NCBI GenBank assembly: GCA_946122785.1
Contig: CAMGYJ010000002.1
Location: 19,752,492-19,816,491 of the forward strand
Length of the DNA: 64,000 nucleotides
DNA from: Linum tenue
Taxonomy: Eukaryota > Streptophyta > Magnoliopsida > Malpighiales > Linaceae
Direction of reading: 5' to 3'
A model generated the notes under the pieces. It worked only from the letters and a program-made list of their open reading frames with translations. It had not been told where the DNA came from and ran no database searches. Below, in pieces: positions 10,016-20,345 of this stretch; the stretch's first letter is position 1, and each line of letters begins with the position of its first letter. Both the position numbers and the translations under genes were made by a program.

Positions 10016-11078
10016 TTATCTGGAGCTGCGGCTGCTGGGGGCTGAGCAAACTGGCGCTGGGGCTGCTGGAATGGCTGCCCACTGACACTGAGCTACTGGA
10101 GGCGTAGCTACACCTCGGCCCGGAAGGAGACTGTTAGGCTGCTTCAATGTCTGCACCAACTCAGCCACCTGCTGCTCTAACCCGGACCTGGCCTCCATAG
10201 CATGCACACCCCGGTCCCGGGAATTCCTGCCTCTGTTGTTCTACCCCCAGGAATGATCTCAGGCAGCCAAAGTACTAATCATCTGGTTCAGCTCGGGTGG
10301 AGTCTTAGTAAGAATATCCCCTCCTGGGCATAGAGACTCGATCACCCTCTGGCTATCTGGAGTGAGGGCTTTGTAGAAGTTCCCCACTGTGAATGCATCG
10401 CTGAAGCCATGATGGGGGCACTGCCAGAAGTATCCCATGTACCGCTCCCATGCATCACGAAGTGACTCATCTGGCTCTTGGCGGAAGTGGGTGATCTCCC
10501 GCTGAATCTCTGTGGTCTTCGATGCCGGATAGTACCTGTGCACGAACTTGTCAGCCAGATCGTCCCAAGAAGTGATGGACAATGGGGGCTGGGTCTCCAA
10601 CCACCTCTTAGCATTCCCTGCCAGGGAATGGGGGAAGAGGTGAAGGCAGATTGCGTCATCCGGGACACCGTTCAGCTTGAACCCGTTCGTCAGCTGCAGA
10701 AAACGGGAAAGATGTACCCGGGCTTCCTCATCCTTCCAGCATGGCTTGATCTCGAAGTTGTTTGCAGGAATGGGCGGATAGAGGATGACCGGGCGGATGT
10801 CAGCAATCCGTGGGGTACTCCAAGGTGGGACCCGATGGTGGTGGATGATGATGGGCCCCAGCTCCCTGGGGATTTGGGTCGTTCCCCAGGATCTGGTTCT
10901 GAGGAGGTGGGTTCTGATCGCCTTCCATCTCGTACTCGTCCTCGGATTCGCTGCTCAATTGGCCGTCTCTGCGCTCCACCGTAGCCAGTCTAGCTCGCTG
11001 TTGTCTCCGAAGTTGGTTGCAGGTGCGTTCAATCTCAGGATTCAACGGCAGTAAACCTCCTGGCTGGCTACGGGTCAT
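10016..11078 (-). pseudogene. Inner element gag N-terminal and central domain, frameshifted
   Basis: The first part (11078 to about 10800) begins MTRSQPGGLLPLNPEIERTC and runs into a stop. The next frame opens near 10840 with ANNFEIKP and the conserved retrotransposon gag domain: LHLFPHSLAGNAKRWLE, WDDLADKFVHRYYP, ESLRDAWERY. It stops near 10259. A third piece (10207-10016) leads towards the start of the long polyprotein frame. So gag needs one frameshift near 10810-10850 and bypass of stops between 10259 and 10011. Gag would form the virus-like particle. Confidence 0.8.
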
Positions 11079-11203
11079 GCACTATCTGCACACAATCAAG
11101 CAATGCAAACCCGTGAAGGCACAAGTGGGAAGGAACAAACACTCAATGCGGAATTGAAAATGCTAAAGTAACAGAAATCACTTTTCTTCAACAACCTAGC
11201 CGT

Positions 11204-11220
11204 CCCCGGCAACGGCGCCA
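11204..11220 (-). other. Primer binding site, tRNA-Asp type
   Basis: On the - strand this reads TGGCGCCGTTGCCGGGG, complementary to the 3' end of plant tRNA-Asp, and lies 6 bases inside the 5' LTR. Athila and Tat lineages commonly use this primer. It fixes the element's orientation as minus. Confidence 0.9.
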
Positions 11221-11226
11221 AAAACT

Positions 11227-12565
11227 TAACTCACTCCTACTGTCACTCTAGAAAATGGCCAAGTGTAACCACTTCCTAAAGCGTAGTATAGCGGGTTAGG
11301 GTTTTATTGTCAACCCGGGTCCTAGATGTGATGACTACTCGGTGAATTCTCGTTATCTAGCAGTGAACTTTTAGTGCAAATTCAAGCAAACAAAAACACA
11401 AAGCAAGTAAACGGTTGTTCAAGTCAAGAGAGGTCACCCGGATATGGTTCCCCCTAGACTGCAGTTAAGTCGGATTGTAATTTTCCAAGTTCAGTTTTCA
11501 TGAAAGTTATACCGCGGAAGGTTCTTAATTAGCCTGAAGTCTCGACTAAAGGTCTCCAGACCCTCTCAATCTGAGTCTCTAGCGGGCGACTAACCTCCAC
11601 CGGAGTAAACAGATTGAGGCCCTAACGAACCAAACCTCCACTACCGAATTGAATTCGGTACAGAATAGCGAATTGGCTCCTCGACTAAAGTCACCAATTC
11701 GCCACCTTCGATTAAGGATACTCTATCAACCTAGGCAGATATTCTCATTCTAGGTCAAAGCAGAAACAACAGGAATTTGATCAGGATTCAAGTCATTCAA
11801 TCATTCAAACCTCAATCGAATATAATCAATTCACAAACTCTGTACTTAGGTTCATACAATCAGGCCTAGCATACAAATCTAGGGTTCCCCATACCTAGAT
11901 GAATGGGGGAACTACTCCATAGAGAAAGAAGCAAAAGCAGATTCAGACGCGGAAATCATACTGTGAAGATGGATTTCTGCTCCTGGACGTTTAATCGACA
12001 CTTCTCCAAGCTCAAGCCGGGCTCCAATGGTGATGAAGATCGAGCTATGGCACTTGGGAACTCTGGTTCGTCGTTTTCTCTCTCTAGGGATCGCTTTCTC
12101 TCTCAAAAACTCGGAACCCTTCAATGTTGGCCTTCTTTCTCCTTAAATTGGCTGCCTGGTCGCGATACCCGGTCAAAATACCCGGTCGGGTATTTTGGGT
12201 TTCGACCGGGTATTTGCAAAACGCGCCGCTTTGGTAAAGGGAAAATCCCCGGTCACTTTCCATAATCCCCGACCGGGGATTTTAGTCATCTGCCCGGGCC
12301 CCTCTCTGGTTCTCGGGCGCCCAAAAGTAGTGAATACCCGGTCGGGTATTTGGCCACCTGACCGGGTATTTTCCTCCTGCGGCTTACTTTGTCCCAACTT
12401 TGCTCCTTTCGACCCAAAACTCGTTTCTCCGCCTCGATTTCAACGCAGGGACCTGAAATATGACATAAACACACACCCTAGCGTGAAATCGGCTTAAAAC
12501 ACTAGAATCCACATCTCAAACGGCTTCAGAATGGGGTGAAAACATGTGTAATTATTGGTCTATCA
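11227..12565 (-). repeat. Inner element 5' LTR
   Basis: 1339 bp, about 1.2 percent different from 627-1965 by visual comparison. Its inner end reads TAACTC on the + strand instead of TGACTC, so the terminal CA of the LTR (- strand) has become TA. As the 5' LTR it would hold the promoter. Confidence 0.95.
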
Positions 12566-12570
12566 TCATG

Positions 12571-13287
12571 CCATATAAGTTGTTTAAGAAGCTAGACCTA
12601 GGTGAACTTAGCCCTACTAGGATGAGCATTCAGCTAGCTGATCGTTCCGTTGTGCATCCTAGGGGTATCATAGAGGATCTGCTTGTTAATGTGGGTGCAC
12701 TCACATATCCTGTTGACTTTGTTATTCTGGATATAAATGAGGATGTGGATGTGCCTTTGATTCTAGGGAGACCATTTCTTGCCACCGCCAAGGCACTTAT
12801 TGATATGCATGATGGTAAACTGATCCCGCTTGTTGGAAATGAACGAGCTACCTTTTCTGTGACTGAATTCGATCACTGTGCTATGATTGCTGTCACACCT
12901 GTGCATGCTATTTCTGACCAGGTACACGAGCCTGTCGTGTATCCTTCTGCATCTCCCATTTTGCAAGACCCTCCTCTCACTCCTTCGCCGCCACTCCATC
13001 CAGCCTCGCCTCCGAACAAAAAGATCAAGGAGGAGTGGCGGCCGAAGCAGCAGGTGGCTAAGCCTACTCGGAAGAAAGGTGGAGACCACTATGAGCTGGG
13101 TCCACCTCGTGTACCACGCCCACCCTGGCCATCCGCGTACTCACTCGCCTGCATTCTGCCGGATGGCCAGGTCGAGCTAACCAATGGTGGTGGTCGCACC
13201 CGTCGTGTGCATGGCCACAACATGAAACTGTACCTCAAGAGCGACGTGGATCTGCTCTTGGAGTCACCTTTTCCTGCACCCCGCTAA
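12571..13287 (+). CDS. Outer element protease joined in frame to the integrase tail
   Basis: This resumes the frame broken at 626. The first about 95 codons are protease (MPYKLFKKLDLGE, RGIIEDLLVNVG, VDVPLILGRPFLAT). After TEFDHCAM the sequence leaves the family polyprotein: a Pro- and Lys-rich linker follows, then a segment ending RRVHGHNMKLYL that matches the C-terminal NGHRLKLYL of integrase, then a stop. RT, RNase H and the integrase core are missing without breaking the frame. An uninterrupted frame of this shape suggests a stable non-autonomous form that makes gag and protease and relies on a relative for RT. The spacer at 13290-13350 matches that after integrase in the inner copy. Confidence 0.8.
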   Translation, partial: PYKLFKKLDLGELSPTRMSIQLADRSVVHPRGIIEDLLVNVGALTYPVDFVILDINEDVDVPLILGRPFLATAKALIDMHDGKLIPLVGNERATFSVTEFDHCAMIAVTPVHAISDQVHEPVVYPSASPILQDPPLTPSPPLHPASPPNKKIKEEWRPKQQVAKPTRKKGGDHYELGPPRVPRPPWPSAYSLACILPDGQVELTNGGGRTRRVHGHNMKLYLKSDVDLLLESPFPAPR

Positions 13288-13519
13288 GTAGCCACCATGG
13301 GCGTCCAGCTAAAAGACGGTAAAGAAGCGCTTGTGGGGAGGCAACCCCACCACGGTTTGCATTTCTTTTTCCCTTTTTTTATGAGTTTTGTGTTATGTTG
13401 AGTCAGTTGCATGTCTGTGGTGAAGTTCGATCGTCTGTGATGCCTCGATTTGGTGTTTTCGTGCACAAGAGGTCGAAATTTTGGGCGAATGAGATTTTTG
13501 GTCGGAAGGGGGAAAATAC

Positions 13520-13850
13520 CCGCCAAAATACCCAACCGGGTATTCTTGGTCCACGATCGGGACCCCCTCTGCTTCTCGGGGTGAAAAAAGGAGAACCCCC
13601 GACCTCGTCCCAAAAATACCCGACCGGGTATTTTTGGGTCAAGGCCGGGGATTTTCCAGGATTGGAACGCAGCGTTTCCAAACCCCCGACCTTGACCCAA
13701 AAATACCCGACCGGGTATTTTTGCCTCAAGGCCGGAGATTTCCTTGCACTAAACGTTGCGTTTGTTAAAAACCCCCGGTCGTGGAATCGAAAATACCCGA
13801 CCGGGTATTTTTGAGCCCCGACCGGGGATTTTTGCTATTTAAAGCAAACC
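13520..13850. repeat. Palindrome cluster downstream of the outer gag-protease frame
   Basis: Copies with arms AAAATACCCG and CGGGTATTTT and centre AC occur near 13612, 13702 and 13790, plus a variant AAAATACCCAACCGGGTATT near 13524. Related CCCCGAC/GGGG half sites lie between. The position matches the inner cluster at 5260-5600. From 13860 to 14450 there is a pyrimidine-rich leader with no supported gene. Confidence 0.8.
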
Positions 13851-14352
13851 CCCGGTCAGTTTCTCTCTCTACCCTCATTTTTCCAAAATTTTCCCTCTCC
13901 TCTTCTTTCCAAATCGTCTCCCCTCTCTCTTTTTGGCCGCCGCCGGCCGCCGCCCCCTCCGCTGCCGGCCATTTTCCGGTGACTTTCCGGCGACTGTCCG
14001 GCGATTTCCGGCCATTTTTTCGGCGATTCTCCCGGGTCATTTTTGGCCCTTCTCGCGTCCCTCACCCATTTCTAGAGCCCTAGCTATAGTTCTACTTGAG
14101 TTTCCAGGTGTGTTTCTTGTTAATTACTCTTTTCCTGGAAAATCGAACTGTAGATTGTAGGACCGAGAACTGTGTTTGCATGCCTAATTTAGAGTAGGGT
14201 GAGGGATGCCTTGAGTATGCATCATTCTGTCTATGGTGTATGTGCTGCCCGTGTAATTAATGTGGTTGGTTCTGTGGTTCTTGCCTTGATTCCGGTTGAG
14301 TTGCTTGCGATTCAACCGGCTGTGCTTAACACTGTTAGCCTTGGTGGTCCTT

Positions 14353-14367
14353 AAGTGTGGGGGAAGT
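14353..14367 (+). other. Internal polypurine-tract-like motif (outer element)
   Basis: AAGTGTGGGGGAAGT lies about 90 bases before the second ORF. A second similar motif, AAGTGTGGGGGGAA, is at 16197-16210. Both resemble the terminal tract at 17117-17132. Confidence 0.45.
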
Positions 14368-14449
14368 GATGAACCCATGTTGTTGGTCCTGACAAGTTTT
14401 TTTCTTGGCTCCACCTTTGGTTTGTTAATTTTGCAGAAACATTTCCCAG

Positions 14450-15911
14450 GACCATCCGTTTGTGCATGGCCTGCGCCTGCACCCGGAGTACGCGGATCAG
14501 TTCAGTGCGGTGACTCGGGGGAAATTGGAGCGCCACCACCATCTCGAGTGGGCCGTGTTCGAGCAGCTCCACTGCATGCAGGACCTCACCGCCGCCATCA
14601 GTCACCGCGATTGGCGGACGCTGCTGACTATCGACGAGCCCACCTACACTGAGCTGGTGTGGGAGTTCTACACCACGTTCAAGTACGACAGCAAGGCGGC
14701 CCGGGACTCCTATGCAGTGAAATTCAGGCTGGGTGGATACCCCCGGGAGCTGACCATTGACGGGTTGGCCTATGCTTTGGGGATCGAGTACCACCCGTTA
14801 GACCGCCATGAGGTGGAGGTTGCACACCCGACGGACTGGAACCAGGATGAGTTCTACTGCCGGATAGCCCGCCTCGACTATGCACAGTACTTCTTCGACC
14901 CTGGCCAGACATACGTCCGCTCCCTCAAGCTGACGTGGCACATCCTGAACCTGCTCATCACCCGCTCCATCGTCCCCAACTTCACCGGCTCGCACAAGAT
15001 TCCGAAGCGGGTGCTCTATGCCATGTACTCGATGAGGGACCCGGAGCATATGCTTTTGGGTTCTTTCGTGGCCACCACTTTCTCGCGGTGCCACGGAAAG
15101 CCCAAGCATCTCTACTGTGGTCCCCTGATCACCCGTCTGGCACGCCATTTCGACATCAGCTTCCAGGGACTCCATGATTCTTCTGCACTGGGCGGCTCCA
15201 CCCCCCTCAGCCATGAGGTGCTCCACAATGCATTCCTCCTGGTCACTGATGGCACCCGCACCTGGGTCGATGGACTTTCCATGCCTCCTGAGGAGGCTGT
15301 GGATCTCGATGAAGACGAGGAGGACGCTGACTACTCCGGTGGGGAGGAGGATGAGGATGATGATGATGATGATGATGATGATGGCGGGGCCATGGATGCC
15401 GATGAGCCGGAGCCCCTGCTCTCTCCACTAGGGGACCTTCAGCCACTACGGAGATCAGAGAGAGGTGAGTCTTCCTCTGGTCCTTCTGGTCCGTCGATGG
15501 CTTCTGGCCCGTCGATGGACTTCTTCACGGAGCAGTTCCAGCAGATGGGGCTCCAGTTCCAGCAGCTCGGTCTTCAGAACCAGAAGCTCATGGACCATCA
15601 GGTCCAGTTCTACCAGCAGTATTCGGCCCACCAGGCCGAGTACCAGTCCATGCTGGCGGTTGTTGACGAGCGCCTTGGCCGCTTATAGACCCATATGAGA
15701 GTCACTAGTGCTCTCATCGGGCGGGAGAGAGATCGAGGCCGCCGATTGATAGAGTACTCGGAGCACCTCCTCCAGGTTTGTCACCCCCCCAGAGGAGCAC
15801 CACTGGACCACCCGGTGGGATCATTCGCCGCCGCCACCACCACCACCACCGGAGGATGGAGACGACGACCTTATGAACCAGATCGAATTCACCGGTCTCG
15901 GAGGGCCCTAG
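14450..15911 (+). pseudogene. Outer element second ORF (Athila-type), start codon lost and stop inside
   Basis: This is homologous along its length to the inner copy at 4670-3202. The frame is open from before 14462 to 15688, with the conserved HHHLEWAVFEQLHC and LNLLITRSIVPN segments, an acidic region with a run of Asp coded by GAT repeats near 15350-15385, and a Gln-rich segment after 15520. The position of the inner ATG reads ATT here. A splice-acceptor-like TTTTGCAG lies at about 14430. A TAG at 15686-15688 interrupts the frame where the inner copy has GAG. Beyond it the frame continues, then shifts at a C7 run near 15785, and the homologous C-terminus (GLGGP) ends at 15911. No membrane segment is seen. 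Function unknown. Confidence 0.75.
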
Positions 15912-17116
15912 TGGCATGTTTTGAGTGTTTTTGTTTTTGTCAGCATGCAAACTATCTTATGTCGGTTTCGTTTCTTTCCTTTTATTTTGGATGCTGTACT
16001 ATTGGGCTGACCATTGGACCTAACGTATTGTGTTTGAGCTCTTTGGTTTCCTTTAGATGTGCTTATGCCTGACTGGTCCTCTCTCCAGTCTGCTTCATGC
16101 TGACTGGTCCATTTCCAGTCTCATGCAGTCCGTGCCCCACCGGTAACATCGTTCCCCTTTCCTTCCCTCTTCTCCATTGAGGGTAATGTCGATCATAAGT
16201 GTGGGGGGAATGTTTATCTTTTGACTGCATTAGATCTGTTTGTGTGCTTGGAGCCTAGTCCACTGTCCAAATTTTTAAATTTGAGGGCTCCCAGTGCGTG
16301 TTCCTTGCAATTGCCTGCTCAGTATGCTTTGAATTGACAATCTCTTTAGTAATGTGCAACCTAGGGAGGTAGTGTAGCACTATGGAGGATGTTGATGCAT
16401 TTAAGAAGTCTCATTTCTTCTTCATATTGTGTTGGTTGATTGAGTGAATTAGTGATCCTAGGAACCTTGAATGGTGTGGTGTTGTGGACTCTCTACCTGT
16501 CGTGGACTCTTGTATCATGTTTTGGAAATAACAGGTGCTAAAAAATGTGCTTTAAAATAGCGTCTCCCGTGCGAATAGGGCGAAAGTGTGTAAGGGGAGA
16601 CGGGAATCCGTTCCCAATTTCCACCTACTACCTCCAGCCCCCTTACATGTCTTTCCCCTGCACGAGGCTCGAGACATCAGCTCCTGGCATGGCCGGTAAG
16701 AGCCAGGCTCCCGCGAAACCTCTGCTAGGTGGGAGCCCCCATTTTCTGAAAAACAGGTTGGAACCTTTGAAAAAGAAAAAAAAACAGAAAAACAAGCAAA
16801 AAAGAAAGAAAAGGGGTTCCAACCATCTTCAAGAAGAAAATAGAGCACCTTGAAAAATGTGAGTCCATGATCTTTTGTTTTTGAGAGTCTCTTCATCCAC
16901 GATTCATTTGTCCTCTGTTCACTATTTGCCATGATGCCGACTTGAGACTAGCGTTCTCGCCGAAGAAGCTATGAGATGACTTGTGCGTCGGTTGACCTCG
17001 TAAGCTGCTAAACGATCTAGGAAATCCTCTACCTATGATCGGGGTTGTTGGTTGCTATAGAGGTCTGGAGAGTTGCATTGGTTTGAGCTAGGTTTGCTTG
17101 GGGACAAGCAAACGGT
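15912..17116 (+). other. Outer element noncoding tail
   Basis: No supported gene. It corresponds to 3200-1981 of the inner element and carries an A-rich run near 16770-16820. Its last about 100 bases match the inner copy up to the polypurine tract. Confidence 0.7.
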
Positions 17117-17132
17117 TAAGTGTGGGGCAGTT
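17117..17132 (+). other. Polypurine tract of outer element
   Basis: AAGTGTGGGGCAGTTT abuts the TG at 17133 that opens the 3' LTR. It differs from the inner tract by a C inside the G run. Confidence 0.85.
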
Positions 17133-18493
17133 TGATAGACCGATAATTACACATGTTTTTACCCCTATTCTTGAGCCGTTTGAGATGTTGATTCTCGTGT
17201 TTTAAGTCGATTTCACGCTAGGTTGTGCGTTTATGTCATATTTCAGTACCTGGCGTTGGAATCGAGGCGAAGGAACGTGATTCGAGTCGAAAGGAGCAAG
17301 CGAGGCTTGAAGTGTGCTGGAGGACAAAAATATCCGGCCATGACCAGAAATACCCGGACGGGTATTATTTTGAGGAGACCGGGTATTGTCGTTTTGGACG
17401 TCTGAGGAGCAGAGGGGGTCCCGGTCGTGAAGCTTAAATCCCCGGTCGGGGATTATTGGACATGACCGGGGATTTTTCCCTAAGGCAAAACGCGCGTTTT
17501 CATTATACCAGGTCGAGACCCAAAATACCCAACCGGGTATTTTGACCAGGTATCGCGACAGGCAGTAGTTTTAAAGGAAAAGAAGGCTAAAAATCAAGGG
17601 TTCCGAGTTTTAGAGAGACAGAGCGATTCCTAGAGAGAGAAAGCGACGAACCAAAGTTCCCAAGTGCCATAGCTTGATCTTCATCACCATTGGAGCCCGG
17701 CTTGAGCTTGGAGAAGTACCGATTGACAACCAGGAGCAGAAACTCATCCTTCACAGTATGATTTCCGCGTCTGAATCTGCTTTTGCTTCTATCTCCATGG
17801 AGTAGTTTCCCCATTCATCTGGGTATGGGGAACCCTAGATTTGTATGTTAGGTCTGATTGTATGAACCCAAGTACAGAGTTTATGATTTGATTATATTCG
17901 ATTGAGGCTTGAATGAGTGAATGACTTGAATCCTGATCAAATTCCTGTTGTTTCTGCTTTAACCTAGAATGAGAATATCTGCCTAGGTTAATAGAGCACC
18001 CTTAATTGAAGGTAGTGAATTGGCGACTTTAGTCGAGGAGCCAATTCGCTATTCTGTACCGAATTCAATTCGGTAGTGGAGGTTTGGTTCGTTAGGGCCT
18101 CAATCTGTTTACTCCGGTGGAGGTTAGTCGCCCGCTGGAGACTCAAGTTAAGAGGGTCTGGAGACCTTTATTCGAGACTTCAGACTGTTTAAGAACCTTC
18201 CGCAGTATAACTTTCATGAAAACTGAACTTGGTAAATTGCAATCCGGCTTAACTGCATTCTAGGGGGAACCATATCCGGGTGACTTCTCTCGACTTGAAA
18301 ACAACCGTTTAACTTGCTTCGTTTGTTTGTTAGTTTGGACTTGCACTAAAGTTTCACTGCTAGATAACAAGAATTCACCGAGTAGTCATCAAATCTAGGA
18401 CCCGGGTTGACATTAAAACCCAAACCCGCTATACTACGCTTTAGGAAGTGGTTACACTTGGCCATTTTCTAGAGTGACAGTAGGAGTGAGTCA
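17133..18493 (+). repeat. Outer element 3' LTR
   Basis: 1361 bp, starting TGATAGACCG and ending GAGTGAGTCA. It is homologous, in inverted orientation, to both inner LTRs, which places inner and outer in one family. It carries diverged palindromes at 17340-17365 and 17520-17545. The following GCTAT is the expected target duplication. Confidence 0.92.
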
Positions 18494-20345
18494 GCTATCA
18501 TGACTATCACAAGATGTATTTGAATAGAAAATTATATGAAAACAATAGAAGAAAACACGTACCCAATGGGCGATACGCTTTGTCTGTACGGTAAGTTGTG
18601 TCGAAAGAGACCGAGTCACCAAAAAGTTTATAATCAACCCGCATCTGGGCATCCGACCAGAATATGTGAGCAACTTGCTCATCACAATCAACTTCCACGG
18701 AATAATGAAATCCAAGTTTGATTTCCATTTGCTTCTGAAAGTACTCCAAAAAAAAAGTTGCTTCACTGTGTGCCATGTTCTTCTGTATTTGCTTGTTCAG
18801 ATGGTTCTTTTGGTCATTCTTCGAGAAGCTAAGATTTTCTTACCCACCATTACACATAACAAGTAGCTTGTAAGAAGATCTTAAACTAACACCAGCATCC
18901 GCATTGGCTTCAACCATCAGACCTTCAGCCTCACTAACACTTTTGTTAGACCTCAAAAGCTGCGCATGCTCCTTTGCGAGCAGTTCATGATTGTGTATAT
19001 TGTTGAAATGACTAACCACGGTTGCATTCTTATCGACATCCCACTAAAAGTGAACACGAGTTGTACACCCAATCCTTAACTCGTTTCTTTTTCTTTTACG
19101 CTAGGTTTTAACGACACTGTCCTCCGGTCGTTTCTTAATGACCTTTGGATTTATAGTACTCACCTTCGAAAAGCCTTGTTTGTTGCAACAATAGTAAAGG
19201 TACCAATACTTTTCCTCAAGCTCTCCCTTGTTGTTCTTGCGCAACCTCGTGTGTTCGTTGTATACTCGAACAGAAGCCATATCTTGAATAGAAGCTATAG
19301 CAATCATCTACTGTATTGAATTGCAAGTTCTTCCTTAAGCACTCATCTTCTAGTGTTGCATAGCCTGCCATTGGAATTACACAAATGAATACAATTAGTC
19401 AAATCCAACCAACAAAAGTATTGAATAAAAGGTCAACTAATATTATTCAGCAAATGAAGAAGCACTTCACAAAAGGTAAACTAGTATTCTTTCAGAAATG
19501 CATGTGTATTTCAAACGAGGTCACCTAGTATTCTACAAAGATGAAATGCATATTAGTAGAAGGTCAATTAGTATTCTTTTGAAAATGAAATGCATATTCA
19601 TTAAAAGGTCAGCAAATAATCTTCTAAAGATGAATGTGTATTCTTTAGAAGGTTAATGAATATTATTTTAAAGATGATTGCGTATTCTTTAGAAGGTACA
19701 CGAATATTATTTTAAAGATGAATGCGTATTTTTTAGAGGTCAACGAATATTCTTCTATTGATGAATGCATATTCATTAGAAGGTCCACGGATATTCTTCT
19801 AAAGATGATTGCATATTTACGGCTAACTAATATTATGTACCAACTAATATTCAATGACGTAAAAGTAATATTCATGAAAACTAAAAAGTAATATGGTCAT
19901 TATGGCTAACTAATACTCGGTAAGCGATATTCATGTTTATGTTCCTCCACCAAGTGATATTCAGGATAGAACGACCAAGTACTCATGCAATCACACAACA
20001 CCATGCAATCAAACATAAATGTAAACCCTAAAACATAATAAATGCAGGCTTAATAAATGTAAACCCTAAATGCTGATCAACAACCAAACATATATAAATC
20101 TAAATGGATTTTTTTTTGTCTTCACATACTCCCTTCTATTTCATCAACTGCAGCCATCCACTCTTGCGAGCCCCACAAACCATCAGATGAACCATCCGCT
20201 TTGAGGATGGTATCAGCAAGGTCCGCCTCTTCTGGTTCGTCTCCTTCGACATTACCGTTATCGATTTCAGTCGATATATCTTCAAGGTGGACCTCCTCTT
20301 CTGGTGCGGCATCTCCTTCGAATCATCCCCCATCTTCGACAGACT
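18494..20345 (-). pseudogene. FAR1/FRS-like gene remnant, cut by the outer retrotransposon
   Basis: Three pieces read from right to left. About 20330-20137: an acidic N-terminal segment (WGSQEWMAAVDEIEG) ending at a good donor GTATGT, with no in-frame ATG. About 19360-19100: a FAR1 DNA-binding region (NEHTRLRKNNKGELEEKYW, CNKQGF), reached after a probable 2-base deletion near 19275, then RIGCTTRVHF followed by TAG. 18776-18570: the start of the MULE-type transposase region (HIFWSDAQMRVDY, SFDTTYRTDKAYRPLG), ending at a possible donor GTACGTG. The outer element lies just beyond, so any downstream exon is outside the window. FAR1/FRS proteins are transposase-derived transcription factors acting in far-red signalling. 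Several stops and shifts make this copy a pseudogene. Confidence 0.75.
19430..19860. repeat. Degenerate AT-rich tandem repeat
   Basis: About seven diverged units of roughly 55-60 bp share the words TATTCTTTAGAAGGT, AAAGATGAATG and GAATATT. The block lies in the presumed first intron of the FAR1-like remnant. Confidence 0.6.

Larger units (their letters stand above)
627..12565 (-). mobile_element. Inner complete Athila-type Ty3/gypsy retrotransposon, nested and inverted
   Basis: This 11.9-kb element has two 1339-bp LTRs, a tRNA-Asp primer site next to the right LTR, a polypurine tract next to the left LTR, and a 5-bp target duplication. It therefore reads on the - strand: gag (about 11078-10016), gag/protease/RT/RNase H (10011-6769), integrase (6768-5808), palindrome cluster (5600-5260), second ORF (4670-3202), long noncoding tail, 3' LTR. 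By eye I count about 16 differences between the LTRs, about 1.2 percent, so the insertion is young. The coding frames nonetheless carry stops, frameshifts and a changed RT catalytic residue, so the copy itself is defective and was probably mobilised in trans or decayed quickly. Confidence 0.95.
1..18493 (+). mobile_element. Outer Athila-type Ty3/gypsy element, 5' end outside window, interrupted at 626/12571
   Basis: The element covers 1-626 and 12566-18493 and is split by the inner element at 627-12565. In order it shows gag C-terminus and protease, the tail of integrase, a palindrome-rich spacer, a second ORF, a polypurine tract and one 3' LTR ending at 18493. Reverse transcriptase, RNase H and the integrase core are absent, so it is a non-autonomous derivative. 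Its 5' LTR, primer site and gag N-terminus must lie left of the window. The base pairs after the LTR are GCTAT, so the left target duplication should be GCTAT too. Family assignment rests on the second ORF downstream of pol and on the inner element's tRNA-Asp primer site, which are typical of the Athila/Tat lineages. Confidence 0.9.

Noticed and set aside
13520..13850. CRISPR-like array from the repeated palindromes
   Set aside because: Spacing is irregular, the repeats lie within retrotransposons, and this is a plant nuclear genome.
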